Assembly (NCBI RefSeq): GCF_945952055.1 | Contig: NZ_CAMFHB010000013.1 | Coordinates: 1 to 64,000, forward strand | Direction: 5' to 3' | DNA: 64,000 nucleotides | Source: an uncultured Alsobacter sp. | GTDB lineage: Bacteria; Pseudomonadota; Alphaproteobacteria; Rhizobiales; Beijerinckiaceae | In this document: positions 1 through 9,915 of the stretch, one piece after another | Numbering within the stretch: position 1 is the stretch's first letter | Layout of the letters: each line of letters starts with the position of its first letter | The notes under the pieces: model-generated | What the model was told of the DNA's origin: nothing | The model's input: only the letters and a program-made list of their open reading frames with translations | Databases searched by the model: none | Position numbers and translations under genes: made by a program

Positions 1-325
1 AGAACCAGGCCACGAAGAACATCACCTCGGAGGCGATGAACATGATCATGCCGTACCGGTGGCTGATCTGCACCACGCGGGTGTGATAGCCGCCGTACTC
101 GGCTTCCTTGGTCACGTCGGACCACCAGGCGATCATCGTGTAGAGGATGCCGATGAAGCCGATGCCGAAGAGAACCGGCCCGGCCTTCAGGCCGGCCAGG
201 GTCAAAGCCTTCATCCACATGATGGCACCGACCGCCATGACGAAGGCCGAGATCGAGCCGACGAACGGCCACGGGCTCGGATCGACGAGATGGTAGTCGT
301 GGTTCTTGGTATGGGCGTCCGCCAT
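1..325 (-). CDS. ctaE: Cytochrome c oxidase subunit III (partial)
   Basis: Subunit III of the aa3-type cytochrome c oxidase, an integral membrane subunit without redox metals that stabilises the catalytic core. Only the N-terminal 108 residues lie in the window; the C-terminus runs off its left edge. The start MADAHTKNHDYHLVDPSPWP and the later stretch SHRYGMIMFIASEVMFFVAWF are typical of the family (first transmembrane helices). It is the last visible gene of the minus-strand oxidase operon, 56 bp after ctaG. The ATG at 325 fits the family's usual N-terminus. Confidence 0.95.
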   Translation of the reverse strand, partial: MADAHTKNHDYHLVDPSPWPFVGSISAFVMAVGAIMWMKALTLAGLKAGPVLFGIGFIGILYTMIAWWSDVTKEAEYGGYHTRVVQISHRYGMIMFIASEVMFFVAWF

Positions 326-381
326 GTGGTCGCTCTCCGATCATTCCGCGCCCGGCCGGAGCCTGGCGCGTCCCCCGTGTT

Positions 382-987
382 CTAAAGGTTCGAACCCGTT
401 CCGTCCTTAGCCGCAGCCAGGGGCTTTGGCGAGCCCTTGGCCGGGAAGAAGGTGTAGGAAAGGGTGATGGTGGTTGCGCTCTTGAGATCGCGTTCCTTCT
501 CGATCGCGGGATCGATGAAGAACACGACGGGCGCCTCCAGGCTCTCGCCAGGCTGCAGCGTCATGTCGGTGAAGCAGAAGCACTGGATCTTGTTGAAGTA
601 GCCGCCGCTCATTTCGGGCAGGACGTTGAACGACGCGATGCCGGTCGTCGCCTTCGTGCCCGTGTTGGTGAGCTTGTAGAAGATGGTTTTCGTCTCGCCC
701 AGCCGCACGTCGACGGAGCGAACCTCGGGCTCGAAGCGCCAGGACAGCCCCGGAGACACGTTCGCGTCGAAGCGCACGGTGACGGTGCGATCGCCGATCG
801 ACGAGGCTCCCGCCGTCGCGACCCTCGGCGTTCCGCCGAAGCCCGTGGCCTTGCAGAACAGGTCGTAGAGCGGCACGGCGGCGTAGGAGAGGCCCGCCAT
901 GCCGGCGATGAGGCCGGCGCACAGATAGGCCGTGCGCCGGGCGGCGCGTCGGGCCTTGTCGGTGGGGGAGGGGGTGGTCTCGGCCAT
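382..987 (-). CDS. ctaG: Cytochrome c oxidase assembly protein CtaG/Cox11
   Basis: Copper chaperone that delivers Cu to the CuB site of subunit I during oxidase assembly. The 201-residue product has a basic N-terminus, one transmembrane helix at about residues 20-42, and a periplasmic beta-rich domain. The copper-binding CFCF motif is at residues 136-139, in the context KIQCFCFTD. Length matches the family. It follows the small CoxF-like gene with a 2-bp gap and precedes ctaE, the usual alphaproteobacterial order. The ATG at 987 leaves a normal cytoplasmic tail before the helix. Confidence 0.95.
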   Translation of the reverse strand: MAETTPSPTDKARRAARRTAYLCAGLIAGMAGLSYAAVPLYDLFCKATGFGGTPRVATAGASSIGDRTVTVRFDANVSPGLSWRFEPEVRSVDVRLGETKTIFYKLTNTGTKATTGIASFNVLPEMSGGYFNKIQCFCFTDMTLQPGESLEAPVVFFIDPAIEKERDLKSATTITLSYTFFPAKGSPKPLAAAKDGTGSNL

Positions 988-989
988 GG

Positions 990-1157
990 TCAGAGCGGAC
1001 GGTTCAGGACGTTCCCGCCGAGCTTGGCGATGGTGACGACGAAGAACAGGATGGCGAGGGCGCCGAGCACCAGGCCCAGTGCGTTGGACCGCGAGCGGCG
1101 GCGGCGTTCCTCGTCGGCGGTGAGGGACACCCCGTTCTCGTTCGGCTTGCCGGTCAT
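990..1157 (-). CDS. Small CoxF-like single-helix membrane protein
   Basis: A 55-residue protein beginning [10 protein letters not shown] and ending NVLNRPL. It has a charged N-terminus with a run of five arginines/serine-arginines (residues 18-24) followed by one transmembrane helix (about 26-46). Its ATG overlaps the ctaB stop codon as TCATGA, so translational coupling is likely, and ctaG follows 2 bp later. Small proteins of this kind occupy the same ctaB-ctaG position in other Hyphomicrobiales, where they are called CoxF. Sequence alone gives no biochemical role; by position it is an assembly or accessory factor of the aa3 oxidase. Confidence 0.85.
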   Translation of the reverse strand: MTGKPNENGVSLTADEERRRRSRSNALGLVLGALAILFFVVTIAKLGGNVLNRPL

Positions 1158-2137
1158 GACAGCGCTCCTGTGAGGACGCCCGCGACGGCCCGAACCCGGT
1201 CGAGGCCGACGATCGTCTCGGCCATCAGGGTGGCGAACACGATGAAGAGATAGAGGATCGAGAAGGTGAAGAGCTTCACCGCGGCGCGGCGGGCCGCATC
1301 GCCCTCGGGCTGGCGGTACACGGTCCAGGAGCGCGCGATCATCATGAGGCCGGAGATGCCGGCGACGACCGCATAGAACGGACCCGCGAAACCCATGGCG
1401 ACGGGCAGCAGGCCGACCGGCAGCAGGAGCGTGGAATAGACGAGGATCTGGAAGCGGGTGGAGGCCTCTCCGGCGACCACGGGCATCATCGGGATCCCGG
1501 CGCGGCGGTAGTCCTCGGTCTTGAGCAGCGCCAGCGCCCAGAAGTGCGGGGGCGTCCACATGAAGATGATGGCGAAGAGCGCCACGCTCTCCAGCGACAC
1601 CGAGCCGGTCGCCGCCGCATAGCCGATCATGGGCGGGAAGGCGCCGGCGGCGCCGCCGATGACGATGTTCTGCGGGGTCCAGCGCTTCAGCCACATCGAG
1701 TAGATGACGGCATAGAAGAAGATGGTGAAGGCCAGGAGCCCGGCGGCGAGCCAGTTGGCCGTCAGCCCGAGGAACGCCACGGAACCGGCCGACAGGACGA
1801 TGCCGAAGGCCAGCGCCTCGTCCGGGGTGACCTTGCCGGAGGGGATTGGACGCTTCGCCGTGCGGCCCATGAGGGCGTCGACGTCGGCGTCGTACCACAT
1901 GTTGAGGCAGCCGGAGGCGCCGGCGCCGACCGCGATGGCCAGGAGCCACGCGAAGCCCAGGACCGGGTTCACATGCGGGGCGAGCAGCATGCCCGTGAGC
2001 GCCGTGAACACCACGAGCGACATGACGCGAGGCTTCAGCAGCGCGAAGAAGTCGCCCGCCGTTCCCATCGAAACGCCGCTCTCAGTGCCTTTCGAAAGGC
2101 TGGTGCCCTTTGCGAGGCTGTCCGTGGCCAGAGACAT
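1154..2137 (-). CDS. ctaB: Protoheme IX farnesyltransferase (heme O synthase)
   Basis: Adds a farnesyl group to protoheme to make heme O, the precursor of heme A in the aa3 oxidase. The 327-residue product is a polytopic UbiA-superfamily prenyltransferase. The first Asp-rich motif is visible in [19 protein letters not shown], and a membrane-spanning pattern runs through the rest. An N-terminal leader of about 30 residues precedes the first conserved segment ([19 protein letters not shown]). It lies between ctaD and the CoxF-like gene in the oxidase operon; the 149-bp gap to ctaD holds a strong hairpin. Confidence 0.95.
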   Translation of the reverse strand: MSLATDSLAKGTSLSKGTESGVSMGTAGDFFALLKPRVMSLVVFTALTGMLLAPHVNPVLGFAWLLAIAVGAGASGCLNMWYDADVDALMGRTAKRPIPSGKVTPDEALAFGIVLSAGSVAFLGLTANWLAAGLLAFTIFFYAVIYSMWLKRWTPQNIVIGGAAGAFPPMIGYAAATGSVSLESVALFAIIFMWTPPHFWALALLKTEDYRRAGIPMMPVVAGEASTRFQILVYSTLLLPVGLLPVAMGFAGPFYAVVAGISGLMMIARSWTVYRQPEGDAARRAAVKLFTFSILYLFIVFATLMAETIVGLDRVRAVAGVLTGALS

Positions 2138-2247
2138 CGTCTCTCCGCTTGCTCCGTTTCAGGTCCGGAACCGGCAGGTCCGCCGGCTCGTCCGGTCCTC
2201 GGCTCCGCCGCGGGACAGGCCGGCGGCGGAGCGAAGGATCGGTGGTG

Positions 2248-2280
2248 GAGGCGGGCCGGCTGCGAGAGCCGGCCCGCCTC
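2248..2280 (-). terminator. GC-rich hairpin between ctaD and ctaB
   Basis: A perfect 14-bp inverted repeat (2248-2261 paired with 2267-2280) with a 5-nt loop lies just downstream of the ctaD stop codon on the minus strand. No U-run follows it, so it is not a classical intrinsic terminator. It may act as an attenuator or as a 3' stabiliser of the ctaC-ctaD message. The structure is seen directly; the function is inferred. Confidence 0.5.
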
Positions 2281-2286
2281 GTGTCT

Positions 2287-3903
<1,617 letters not shown>

Positions 3904-3953
3904 TCAGATCCCGCAGGTCTTCATTTCGGTCGGGGCGCGCCGAGGGCGTCCCG

Positions 3954-4796
3954 TCATTCGGTGGCGGCCGCGGCGACGCGGACCGGCGTGTCGGCCGAAG
4001 CGAACTTCTTCTTCGCGTCGGCGAGCCAGGCCGTGTACTTCTCCTGGCTGACGGCGCGGATGGCGACCGGCATGTAGGCGTGGTTCTGGCCGCACAGGCG
4101 CGAGCACTGGCCGTAATAGACGCCTTCGCGCTCCGTGCGGAACCAGGTCTGGTTCAGGCGGCCGGGCACCGCGTCCATGCGGAAGCCGAGCGAGGCGACC
4201 GAGAACGAGTGGATGACGTCGTTGCCGACGACCTGCAGCACGACCGTCTTGCCGACCGGCACGACCATCTCGTTGTCCACCGCGAGCAGGTTCGGCTGGC
4301 CGGCCTTCTTCGCCTCTTCGGGGGAGAGGACGTTCGAGTCGAACTTGAAGCCGCCGCCCTGGTCCGCCGCGTACTCGTAAGACCAGTACCACTGGTTGCC
4401 GTAGACCTTCACGGTCATGTCGGCCTTCGGGATCTCCACCTGGAACTTCAGCAGGCGGAAGGACGGGATGGCGATCCCGACCAGAATCAGCACCGGAATG
4501 ATGGTCCAGGCGATCTCGAGACCCGTATGGTGAGTGGTCTTGGAGGGCGTCGGGTTCGCCTTCTCATTGAACTTCACCACGACCAGGACCAGGAGGCCCA
4601 GCACGAACAGCGAGATCAGGGTGATGATCCAGACCAGCGCCGTGTGCAGATTGTAGGTGAACGCGGCGACCTCGGTGGCGGGACCCTGAAGTCCGACCTG
4701 CCACGACACGGGATGTCCGATCTCGGCCATGGCCGGTCCGGCGGTGCTGAGACCGAGCGCGGCCACTGCCAGCGCAGTACGGTTCCAGAAAGACAT
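3954..4796 (-). CDS. ctaC: Cytochrome c oxidase subunit II
   Basis: Accepts electrons from cytochrome c through the binuclear CuA centre and passes them to subunit I. From the chosen ATG (MSFWNRTALAV) the product has 280 residues: a signal peptide ending near PAMA-E (residues 21-25), two transmembrane helices (about 50-75 and 93-113), and a periplasmic cupredoxin domain. CuA ligands are H196, C231, C235, H239 and M242, within GQCSRLCGQNHAYM. The reading frame stays open upstream to 4895, but that extension is charged and would bury the signal peptide. First gene of the oxidase operon. Confidence 0.96.
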   Translation of the reverse strand: MSFWNRTALAVAALGLSTAGPAMAEIGHPVSWQVGLQGPATEVAAFTYNLHTALVWIITLISLFVLGLLVLVVVKFNEKANPTPSKTTHHTGLEIAWTIIPVLILVGIAIPSFRLLKFQVEIPKADMTVKVYGNQWYWSYEYAADQGGGFKFDSNVLSPEEAKKAGQPNLLAVDNEMVVPVGKTVVLQVVGNDVIHSFSVASLGFRMDAVPGRLNQTWFRTEREGVYYGQCSRLCGQNHAYMPVAIRAVSQEKYTAWLADAKKKFASADTPVRVAAAATE

Positions 4797-5179
4797 CTTC
4801 ACTTCTGGTTCTCCCCCTTGACCAATCGCAATTCGGAAGCGTGAGGGCGCCCGAATTGCCCGAAAACGACCTTGAGAAACGCCAATGCGCCCCAATCCGT
4901 CTCCGGCGGAGTGTTGCAGTCGCCAAAAATCACATCAGGGCCACGAGCGCAACGCCGTCTTAGGATCTATGATCTGCGTCATGGGGAAGCGTTGTGCTTT
5001 GGTCGCATGCCCGGGGACGCTGCCGACGCCGGCATCCGGACCGGCTGGGCGGCATGCGGCACCTTGTCTTGACAGGTGACACGGGCCATGGTCCGAACGC
5101 CGCTTGACGCGGAGGGGCGCGTTGAGAGCGAATCTCCTCGGCGCCGGCTGCAGACGCGACGAGAGCGGGAGCATCGCGA
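4797..5179. other. Divergent intergenic region, ctaC / IalB-like gene
   Basis: A 383-bp region between the minus-strand oxidase operon and the plus-strand IalB-like gene. It must hold the promoters of both. The only hexamer that stands out is a TTGACA at 5069-5074 on the plus strand, but nothing at a 16-18 bp distance resembles a -10 box, so no promoter is asserted. A GGGAG ribosome-binding site precedes the ATG at 5180. No coding region or RNA gene was recognised here. Confidence 0.4.
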
Positions 5180-5722
5180 ATGGCGGTGACACACGACCAA
5201 AGCGGGCCGCGGCGCTGGCCGACGGGACCGATGGCGGCCTTGGCCGCCGTTTTTGCCGTGGGCATGGCGGCCAGTCCGGCACCTGTCCTGGCCCAGGGCG
5301 CGGTCAAGAGCACCTTCGGCGACTGGCAGATGCGCTGCGAGACGCCGGCGGGCGCCAAGACCGAGCAGTGCGCCATCGTCCAGAGCGTGCAGGCCGAGGA
5401 CAAGCCCAACGTCTCTCTCGTCGTCATCGTGCTCAAGACGGCCGACGGCCGCAGCCGCCTCTTGCGCGTCATCGCGCCGCTCGGCGTCCTGCTGCCCTCG
5501 GGCCTCGGCCTCAAGATCGACAGCACCGACGTCGGTCGCGCCGGCTTCGTGCGCTGCCTGCCCTCCGGCTGCATCGCCGAGGTCGTGATGGACGAGGACC
5601 TCCTGGGCAAGCTTCGCAACGGCCAGGCCGCCACCTTCATCGTCTTCCAGACCCCGGAGGAGGGAATCGGCATTCCCGTGTCCCTCGACGGGTTCGGCAA
5701 GGCCTTCGATTCGCTGCCCTGA
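5180..5722 (+). CDS. Invasion-associated locus B (IalB) family exported protein
   Basis: A 180-residue secreted protein. A signal peptide with a long N-region is followed by a hydrophobic core (about residues 18-36) ending PVLAQ-GA. The mature part opens with the family's STFGDWQMRCE pattern and has paired cysteines (QMRCE, TEQCA, VRCLPSGC). IalB was named in Bartonella for a role in erythrocyte invasion, but homologues are widespread in free-living Hyphomicrobiales, so a pathogenic role should not be assumed. It lies 58 bp upstream of the lipoprotein gene, probably co-transcribed. Exact function unknown. Confidence 0.88.
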   Translation: MAVTHDQSGPRRWPTGPMAALAAVFAVGMAASPAPVLAQGAVKSTFGDWQMRCETPAGAKTEQCAIVQSVQAEDKPNVSLVVIVLKTADGRSRLLRVIAPLGVLLPSGLGLKIDSTDVGRAGFVRCLPSGCIAEVVMDEDLLGKLRNGQAATFIVFQTPEEGIGIPVSLDGFGKAFDSLP

Positions 5723-5780
5723 TCTCGGGACCAGCGCCTTTCTTCCTTCGTCCTCGCTTCGCCTCCCTGGAGTTGCCGTC

Positions 5781-6410
5781 ATGAACCGGTCCTCGTCGCG
5801 CCCCTCGACCCTGCCCAGCGTCCTCGTCCTGGCGGTCACGGCCGGTGTCCTGGGCGGGTGCTCGACGCTGGGCCTCGGCTCCGACGAGCCGCGCGCCACC
5901 GTGGCGTCGTCGTCCGGCACGTCCTCCTTCTCGGAGTTCTTCCGCAACGGCGGCTCCACCGTGCCGCCGCCGGCCGCCCCGGTCGACGACGACTTCGAGT
6001 GCCCGTCGGTCGAGATCCTCGATGGCGGCGCGGCCATGCGCCAGGTCGGCGGCTCGGACGTGCGCAACCAGGTGTCGCTGGGCGAGGTCGCGCGCGAGTG
6101 CCGGGCCCAGCCCGGCGGCCAGATCGCGATCAAGGTGGGCGTCGAGGGGCGCGTCCTGCTCGGCCCGGCGGGATCGCCGGGAACGTTCACCGCGCCCGTC
6201 CGCGTGGTCATCAAGCGCGGCGACAAGGTGCTGGTGTCTCGCCTCCAGCGCGCAACGGCGACAGTGCCGTCGGGCGACGTCCAGGCGCGCTTCGTCGTGA
6301 TCGAGGACAACATGATCGTGCCGCGCCAGGGCGAGGAACTGTCGATCTCCGTGGGCCTCGATCCGTCGGGTCGCGGCGGCGATGCGCCGCGCAAGCGCAA
6401 GCGCGGCTGA
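5781..6410 (+). CDS. Putative lipoprotein, function unknown
   Basis: A 209-residue protein with a lipoprotein signal peptide; the lipobox VLGGC places the lipidated cysteine at about residue 27. After a Ser/Pro-rich linker (residues 30-70) comes a compact domain with CPSVEILDGGAAMRQVGG and a second cysteine in ARECR. Beta-strand-rich segments follow (IAIKVGVEGRVLLGP; VRVVIKRGDKVLVS), and the tail is basic. I do not recognise a named family with certainty; similar outer-membrane lipoproteins are common in Hyphomicrobiales. It follows the IalB-like gene in the same direction. Confidence 0.8.
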   Translation: MNRSSSRPSTLPSVLVLAVTAGVLGGCSTLGLGSDEPRATVASSSGTSSFSEFFRNGGSTVPPPAAPVDDDFECPSVEILDGGAAMRQVGGSDVRNQVSLGEVARECRAQPGGQIAIKVGVEGRVLLGPAGSPGTFTAPVRVVIKRGDKVLVSRLQRATATVPSGDVQARFVVIEDNMIVPRQGEELSISVGLDPSGRGGDAPRKRKRG

Positions 6411-6433
6411 CCGCGTTCCGGCCTATACACGTA

Positions 6434-6459
6434 TTGCGAGTTTGACTGCAGTCTCGCAA
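6434..6459. repeat. Stem-loop upstream of the flagellin-like gene
   Basis: A 7-bp inverted repeat (6434-6440 with 6453-6459) encloses a 10-bp self-complementary core, GACTGCAGTC at 6444-6453, which overlaps the right arm by one base. It lies 24 bp after the lipoprotein stop codon in a locally AT-rich stretch (about 6420-6580) upstream of the flagellin-like gene. It could be a 3' hairpin of the lipoprotein message or a regulatory site; no U-run supports intrinsic termination. Confidence 0.35.
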
Positions 6460-6580
6460 GTATAAGAAGTATTCGTGCGCCGGTCGGCGTGGTTTACTTT
6501 GTATTTCATATTTTGCTCCAACTTGACGTCATTGGCTCCTGGGCTTTCCGGAGCGATATTTTGATGTCGAGGTTATTGTC

Positions 6581-9145
6581 ATGGTGAGCGCCCTTTCTTC
6601 ACAGCAGCTGTCCGCCCTCAATGGTCTGCTCGACATGAGCGCCACGATGAGCGATCTGCAGACGCGAATCTCCACGGGAAAGAAGATCAACTCGGTCTTC
6701 GACGGGGCGACGCAGTACCTGCAGTCGCAGAGCATGAACAACCGCTCCACGGCGCTGCTCGCCGCCAACAAGCAGATCGATCTCAGCGTCTCGGCGGTCT
6801 CAATGGCCCAGAAGGGACTGGCCAAGATCACGTCGGACTTCAACAGCGCCGTGTCGGACTTGAGAGCCCTGAAGGGCACGAAGGCCGCCAGCGGCGCGGT
6901 CGTGGGCTCCAAAATCGACGAGGTCATCAAGGGTGTGACCGGCACGGTCACCGGCGAGACGATGTCGATCTCCACCTCCGCGGGGGTCATGGGCGTCGGC
7001 GCAAGCGCCTTGCGTGCGAACAAGAAGCTCTTCGGCACTCAGGAAGAAGCGTCGGCGACGTCCCAGGGCAATCTCGGACTGAATCTCCCGACGGGGCAGA
7101 CCCTGCGCGTCGAACTCATCCGTGCCAACGCAACAAACAACGGCATCAACAACAACGGCGTTTCGGCTTTGGACATCACGACGGCCACGACCGGCGTCGC
7201 CAATCTGGCGGATCTCACGCTCGGTGATCTGGTCAGGACCATCAACACCAGCACGGTCTTCGACGCCGCGCTTGGCACAGGTGGCAACTTGTCCGCCTCG
7301 ATCGACCAGGACGGAACGCTGCGATTTTCTTCGAACAACTCAGTCCAGTTCAAGATCAGGATCGGCACGGTCACGACCGGCACGTCGACGGCGGCTGGCA
7401 ACGCGTCCCAGATCTCCACCGACCTCACCAGCAACCTCGGTCTGGCCTTCAACTCCGCGAGCTCGACAGGCTATGCGGCGACAGTCGTGGGAACATCGAC
7501 CGGTCTGACGGCCGTCGAAGCCACGGGAAACTTCGCCAACGTGGTTCCGGCGAACCTGACCGCGGGATTGATCAACGCCAACCGCCAGATCTTCGGGGCC
7601 GGCACGCCGCCGCAGTGGGATGCGACGAACAACGCGATCAACTACGGCAATTATGGCGTGACGACCGGCAACACGATCGCGGTGGCGGTCACCGAAAACG
7701 GTGTGCGCACCACCATCTCGGTCACCGGCGCCCAGATGAACGGCGCCACCTCGACGGTTTCGGATTTCATCAACGCATTCAATACCAATGCAGTGACCGC
7801 CGGGATCACGACGCGCGCCGTTTACGACGCGAGCAAAGGGCTCACGTTCAGGAACAATCTCGCAAGTTCAAGCATCAGCATCGGCCAGGGCAACGATGCC
7901 GCATCTGCGGCCACGTCAGCCACGAACGGGACTCTCAACAGAGCTTTCGGCCTCCCAGGCGTCGCGTCCTTGAACGTCGATCAGAGCCTTGCGGCCACGG
8001 ATGCCTCGACGATCTCCCTGATCGGGACGGGAGCCGGACAGTTTCAGGTCGGTGACATCTTCTCGATCACCGTGCGGTCCGACGATCCCGTGAAGCCCGA
8101 CACCCGCACCATCAGCTTCAGGGCCGCGGCTTCCTCGCCCGCGAGCTACACCGGCTATGACGGCTCGGCCACCAAGCCGTACGAATTCAGCACGATGCAG
8201 GATCTCACCAAGGCCATCAACACGGCCTTCGGACCGGGCCAGGTCAAGGCCGACGCGGTGAAGCTCGCGGGAACGGGGCAGAACGCTTCGGCCAGCCAGT
8301 TCCAGCTTCAGCTCACGTTGACGGCCAACTACAGCATGGAAATCGAGCAGACGAACAACGTGGGAGACAACACGGCGTCGAGCAACGGCACGCTCGGCGG
8401 TATTCCGTTGCTCAGGAACAAGGCAAACGCACTCGACACGCTCTTCGGGACGGCGAACGGGACCGGCGCGGGACAATTGGCCTCCAAGCTCGGCGGCGAT
8501 ACCCTGCTGAGCACTCAGGACAACCGCAATGCCAACGGCGCGGTCATCGCCAAGCAGGAGAACTACGGCGCCAAGATCAGCTACAGCCGCAACCCGTCGA
8601 CATCGGCCACGACGGGTGACCCCAAGCGGGAAGCCGCGACGCAGTCGATCGCCAAGATGCTCAACATGATCGCCAAGACGGTCGACGACTCGTCGCTGGT
8701 CGGCCAGGCCAACATCCTGAAGGGTGGTATCCTGACGACCCAACTGTCCGACGGCGACGCGAAAGTGGACATCGGACTGACCACCGGCGTCGATACGACC
8801 TCGCTCGGCTTCACGATGACCGGTACGGACTATGATTTCCTGACCACGGCGCTGGGCGATGACGCTGCCGTGGACAAGGCCATCGCGCTGTTCCAGACGG
8901 CGATCGGCAAGGTCGATGGACATACCAGCACGCTGGCCTCCAGTTCGACGCTGCTCACGAACGCGAAGACCTTCAACGACAGCATCAGCAAGGTTCTGAC
9001 CGACGCGGCGACGGCCATGACCTCCAGCAACGCCACGGAAGATGCCGCGCAGATGCAGGCCACATCGACCCGCTACCAGCTCGCGACATCCGCCCTTGGC
9101 ATTCTGAACCAGTCCAACCAGCTGGCTGCACAGCTTCTCCGCTGA
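6581..9145 (+). CDS. Large flagellin-family protein
   Basis: An 854-residue protein with flagellin-like coiled-coil ends. The N-terminal 100 residues contain RISTGKKINSVFDGATQYLQSQSMNNR, which resembles the STGKKVNS/QSLDNR region of Bradyrhizobium-type flagellins. The last 100 residues end in ATSTRYQLATSALGILNQSNQLAAQLLR, a flagellin-type C-terminus. The roughly 600-residue middle is Ser/Thr/Asn/Gly-rich, with motifs such as LTFRNNLASSSISIGQG that resemble flagellin insertion domains. No signal peptide and no cysteines, as expected of a type III-exported filament protein. flaF follows directly. It may be filament flagellin or a FlgL-like junction protein; adjacency to flaF favours flagellin. 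Confidence 0.85.
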   Translation: MVSALSSQQLSALNGLLDMSATMSDLQTRISTGKKINSVFDGATQYLQSQSMNNRSTALLAANKQIDLSVSAVSMAQKGLAKITSDFNSAVSDLRALKGTKAASGAVVGSKIDEVIKGVTGTVTGETMSISTSAGVMGVGASALRANKKLFGTQEEASATSQGNLGLNLPTGQTLRVELIRANATNNGINNNGVSALDITTATTGVANLADLTLGDLVRTINTSTVFDAALGTGGNLSASIDQDGTLRFSSNNSVQFKIRIGTVTTGTSTAAGNASQISTDLTSNLGLAFNSASSTGYAATVVGTSTGLTAVEATGNFANVVPANLTAGLINANRQIFGAGTPPQWDATNNAINYGNYGVTTGNTIAVAVTENGVRTTISVTGAQMNGATSTVSDFINAFNTNAVTAGITTRAVYDASKGLTFRNNLASSSISIGQGNDAASAATSATNGTLNRAFGLPGVASLNVDQSLAATDASTISLIGTGAGQFQVGDIFSITVRSDDPVKPDTRTISFRAAASSPASYTGYDGSATKPYEFSTMQDLTKAINTAFGPGQVKADAVKLAGTGQNASASQFQLQLTLTANYSMEIEQTNNVGDNTASSNGTLGGIPLLRNKANALDTLFGTANGTGAGQLASKLGGDTLLSTQDNRNANGAVIAKQENYGAKISYSRNPSTSATTGDPKREAATQSIAKMLNMIAKTVDDSSLVGQANILKGGILTTQLSDGDAKVDIGLTTGVDTTSLGFTMTGTDYDFLTTALGDDAAVDKAIALFQTAIGKVDGHTSTLASSSTLLTNAKTFNDSISKVLTDAATAMTSSNATEDAAQMQATSTRYQLATSALGILNQSNQLAAQLLR

Positions 9146-9157
9146 GCCTGTTTCTTA

Positions 9158-9186
9158 ACGGCGGCCCGCGTCGATTGGGCCGCCGT
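9158..9186 (+). terminator. Hairpin between flagellin-like gene and flaF
   Basis: A perfect 10-bp stem (9158-9167 with 9177-9186) and 9-nt loop starts 13 bp after the flagellin-like stop codon. It lacks a U-run, so it may be a stabilising 3' structure or partial terminator that sets a higher flagellin than FlaF message level. The structure is seen directly; the role is inferred. Confidence 0.45.
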
Positions 9187-9215
9187 GCCCATCCTGAAGC
9201 ACACCAATTGGTACC

Positions 9216-9638
9216 ATGAACGCCAAAGCCCAGCAGACCTACGCCACCGCAGCACGAGCGGGCCTCACCGGCCGTGCGCTCGAAGCCGCACTGTTCAACC
9301 AGATCGCCGTGGAGATCGAGCGCTGCGTCAGCGACGATCGCGTCGACATCGATGCCCTGCAGCGCGCCGTGGACCGCAACCGGACATTCTGGGCTCTCGT
9401 CGGCGGCGACGCGGCGGCGCCGGAGTCGAGCCTGCCGGGCGATCTCAAGCGCGACCTGCAGGGCCTGTGCGCCTGGACGATGAAGCAAAGCGTCCGTGCG
9501 CTGGTCGATCCGCGACCGCCGCAGGTGCTTCCCCTGGCACGGATCAACCGCATCCTGGCCGAGGGCCTGTCCGCCCGACCCGATCCGGTCGGTCCGGCTG
9601 GGGCGCCGTCTCCCCTGCGCGGCCCCGTCGCGGCCTGA
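9216..9638 (+). CDS. flaF: Flagellar biosynthesis regulator FlaF
   Basis: A 140-residue FlaF-family protein. In alphaproteobacteria FlaF is needed for flagellin production and export and works against FlbT. Family features are visible: AYATAARAG-type start, LEAALFNQIAVEIER, a NRTFWALV segment matching the NRKLWT core, DLKRDLQGLCAWTMKQSV, and the DPRPPQVLPLARINRILAEGL C-terminal signature. The last 25 residues are a Pro/Ala-rich tail. It lies 70 bp after the flagellin-like gene, suggesting it serves that protein. No flbT or basal-body gene is nearby. Confidence 0.85.
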   Translation: MNAKAQQTYATAARAGLTGRALEAALFNQIAVEIERCVSDDRVDIDALQRAVDRNRTFWALVGGDAAAPESSLPGDLKRDLQGLCAWTMKQSVRALVDPRPPQVLPLARINRILAEGLSARPDPVGPAGAPSPLRGPVAA

Positions 9639-9663
9639 CCCTCCTCGACCGCCGCCGGGTCGA

Positions 9664-9692
9664 TTGACACGGCCGCCGCGCGCCACTACCCC
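9664..9692 (+). promoter_or_regulatory. Candidate promoter of the glycine cleavage operon
   Basis: A perfect TTGACA -35 hexamer at 9664-9669 is followed after 17 bp by a weak -10, TACCCC, at 9687-9692. Transcription from it would start just ahead of the glycine riboswitch. The -35 and its position are good; the -10 match is poor. Confidence 0.5.
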
Positions 9693-9710
9693 TTGGCGCG
9701 TCTTTGATCC

Positions 9711-9915
9711 CCGCGGAAGAGTCCGGCGGCCGCCTTCGGGCGGAGAGGCCGGCACCGAAGGCGCAACCGCCCCGGAAACGCTCAGGTCCCAGGACCGCGG
9801 GGAGCTGACACTCTGGAAAGTGGCCGGGTCCGTCAGGGCCCCGGCCCACCGACGGGGGTAACCGGGCGCCTGCGCTCCGGGAAATCTCTCAGGTCTGCGG
9901 ACAGAGGGGGCACGC
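9711..9915 (+). promoter_or_regulatory. Tandem glycine riboswitch
   Basis: Two consecutive glycine aptamers lie in the gcvT leader. Aptamer I (about 9711-9815) has the conserved CACCGAAGGCGCAACCGC, ACGCTCAGG and GAGCTGACACTCTGGA segments. Aptamer II (about 9825-9915) has CACCGACGGGGGTAACCGG, AATCTCTCAGG and GGACAGAGGGG. A short linker (TGGCC region) joins them, as in known tandem glycine riboswitches. Ligand binding normally switches on the downstream cleavage operon. The stretch from 9916 to the gcvT ATG at 9966 is the likely expression platform and contains GC-rich self-complementary sequence. Confidence 0.93.

Noticed and set aside
384-402. GGTTCGAACC resembling a tRNA T-arm
   Set aside because: It lies inside the 3' end of ctaG, and no acceptor, D or anticodon arm can be built around it.
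5069-5091. TTGACA as promoter of the IalB-like gene
   Set aside because: The -35 is perfect, but no -10-like hexamer is found at 16-18 bp, so it is not called.
6581-9145. Flagellin-like gene considered as an autotransporter or RTX adhesin
   Set aside because: No signal peptide, no beta-barrel or RTX nonapeptides; both termini fit flagellin and FlaF is adjacent.
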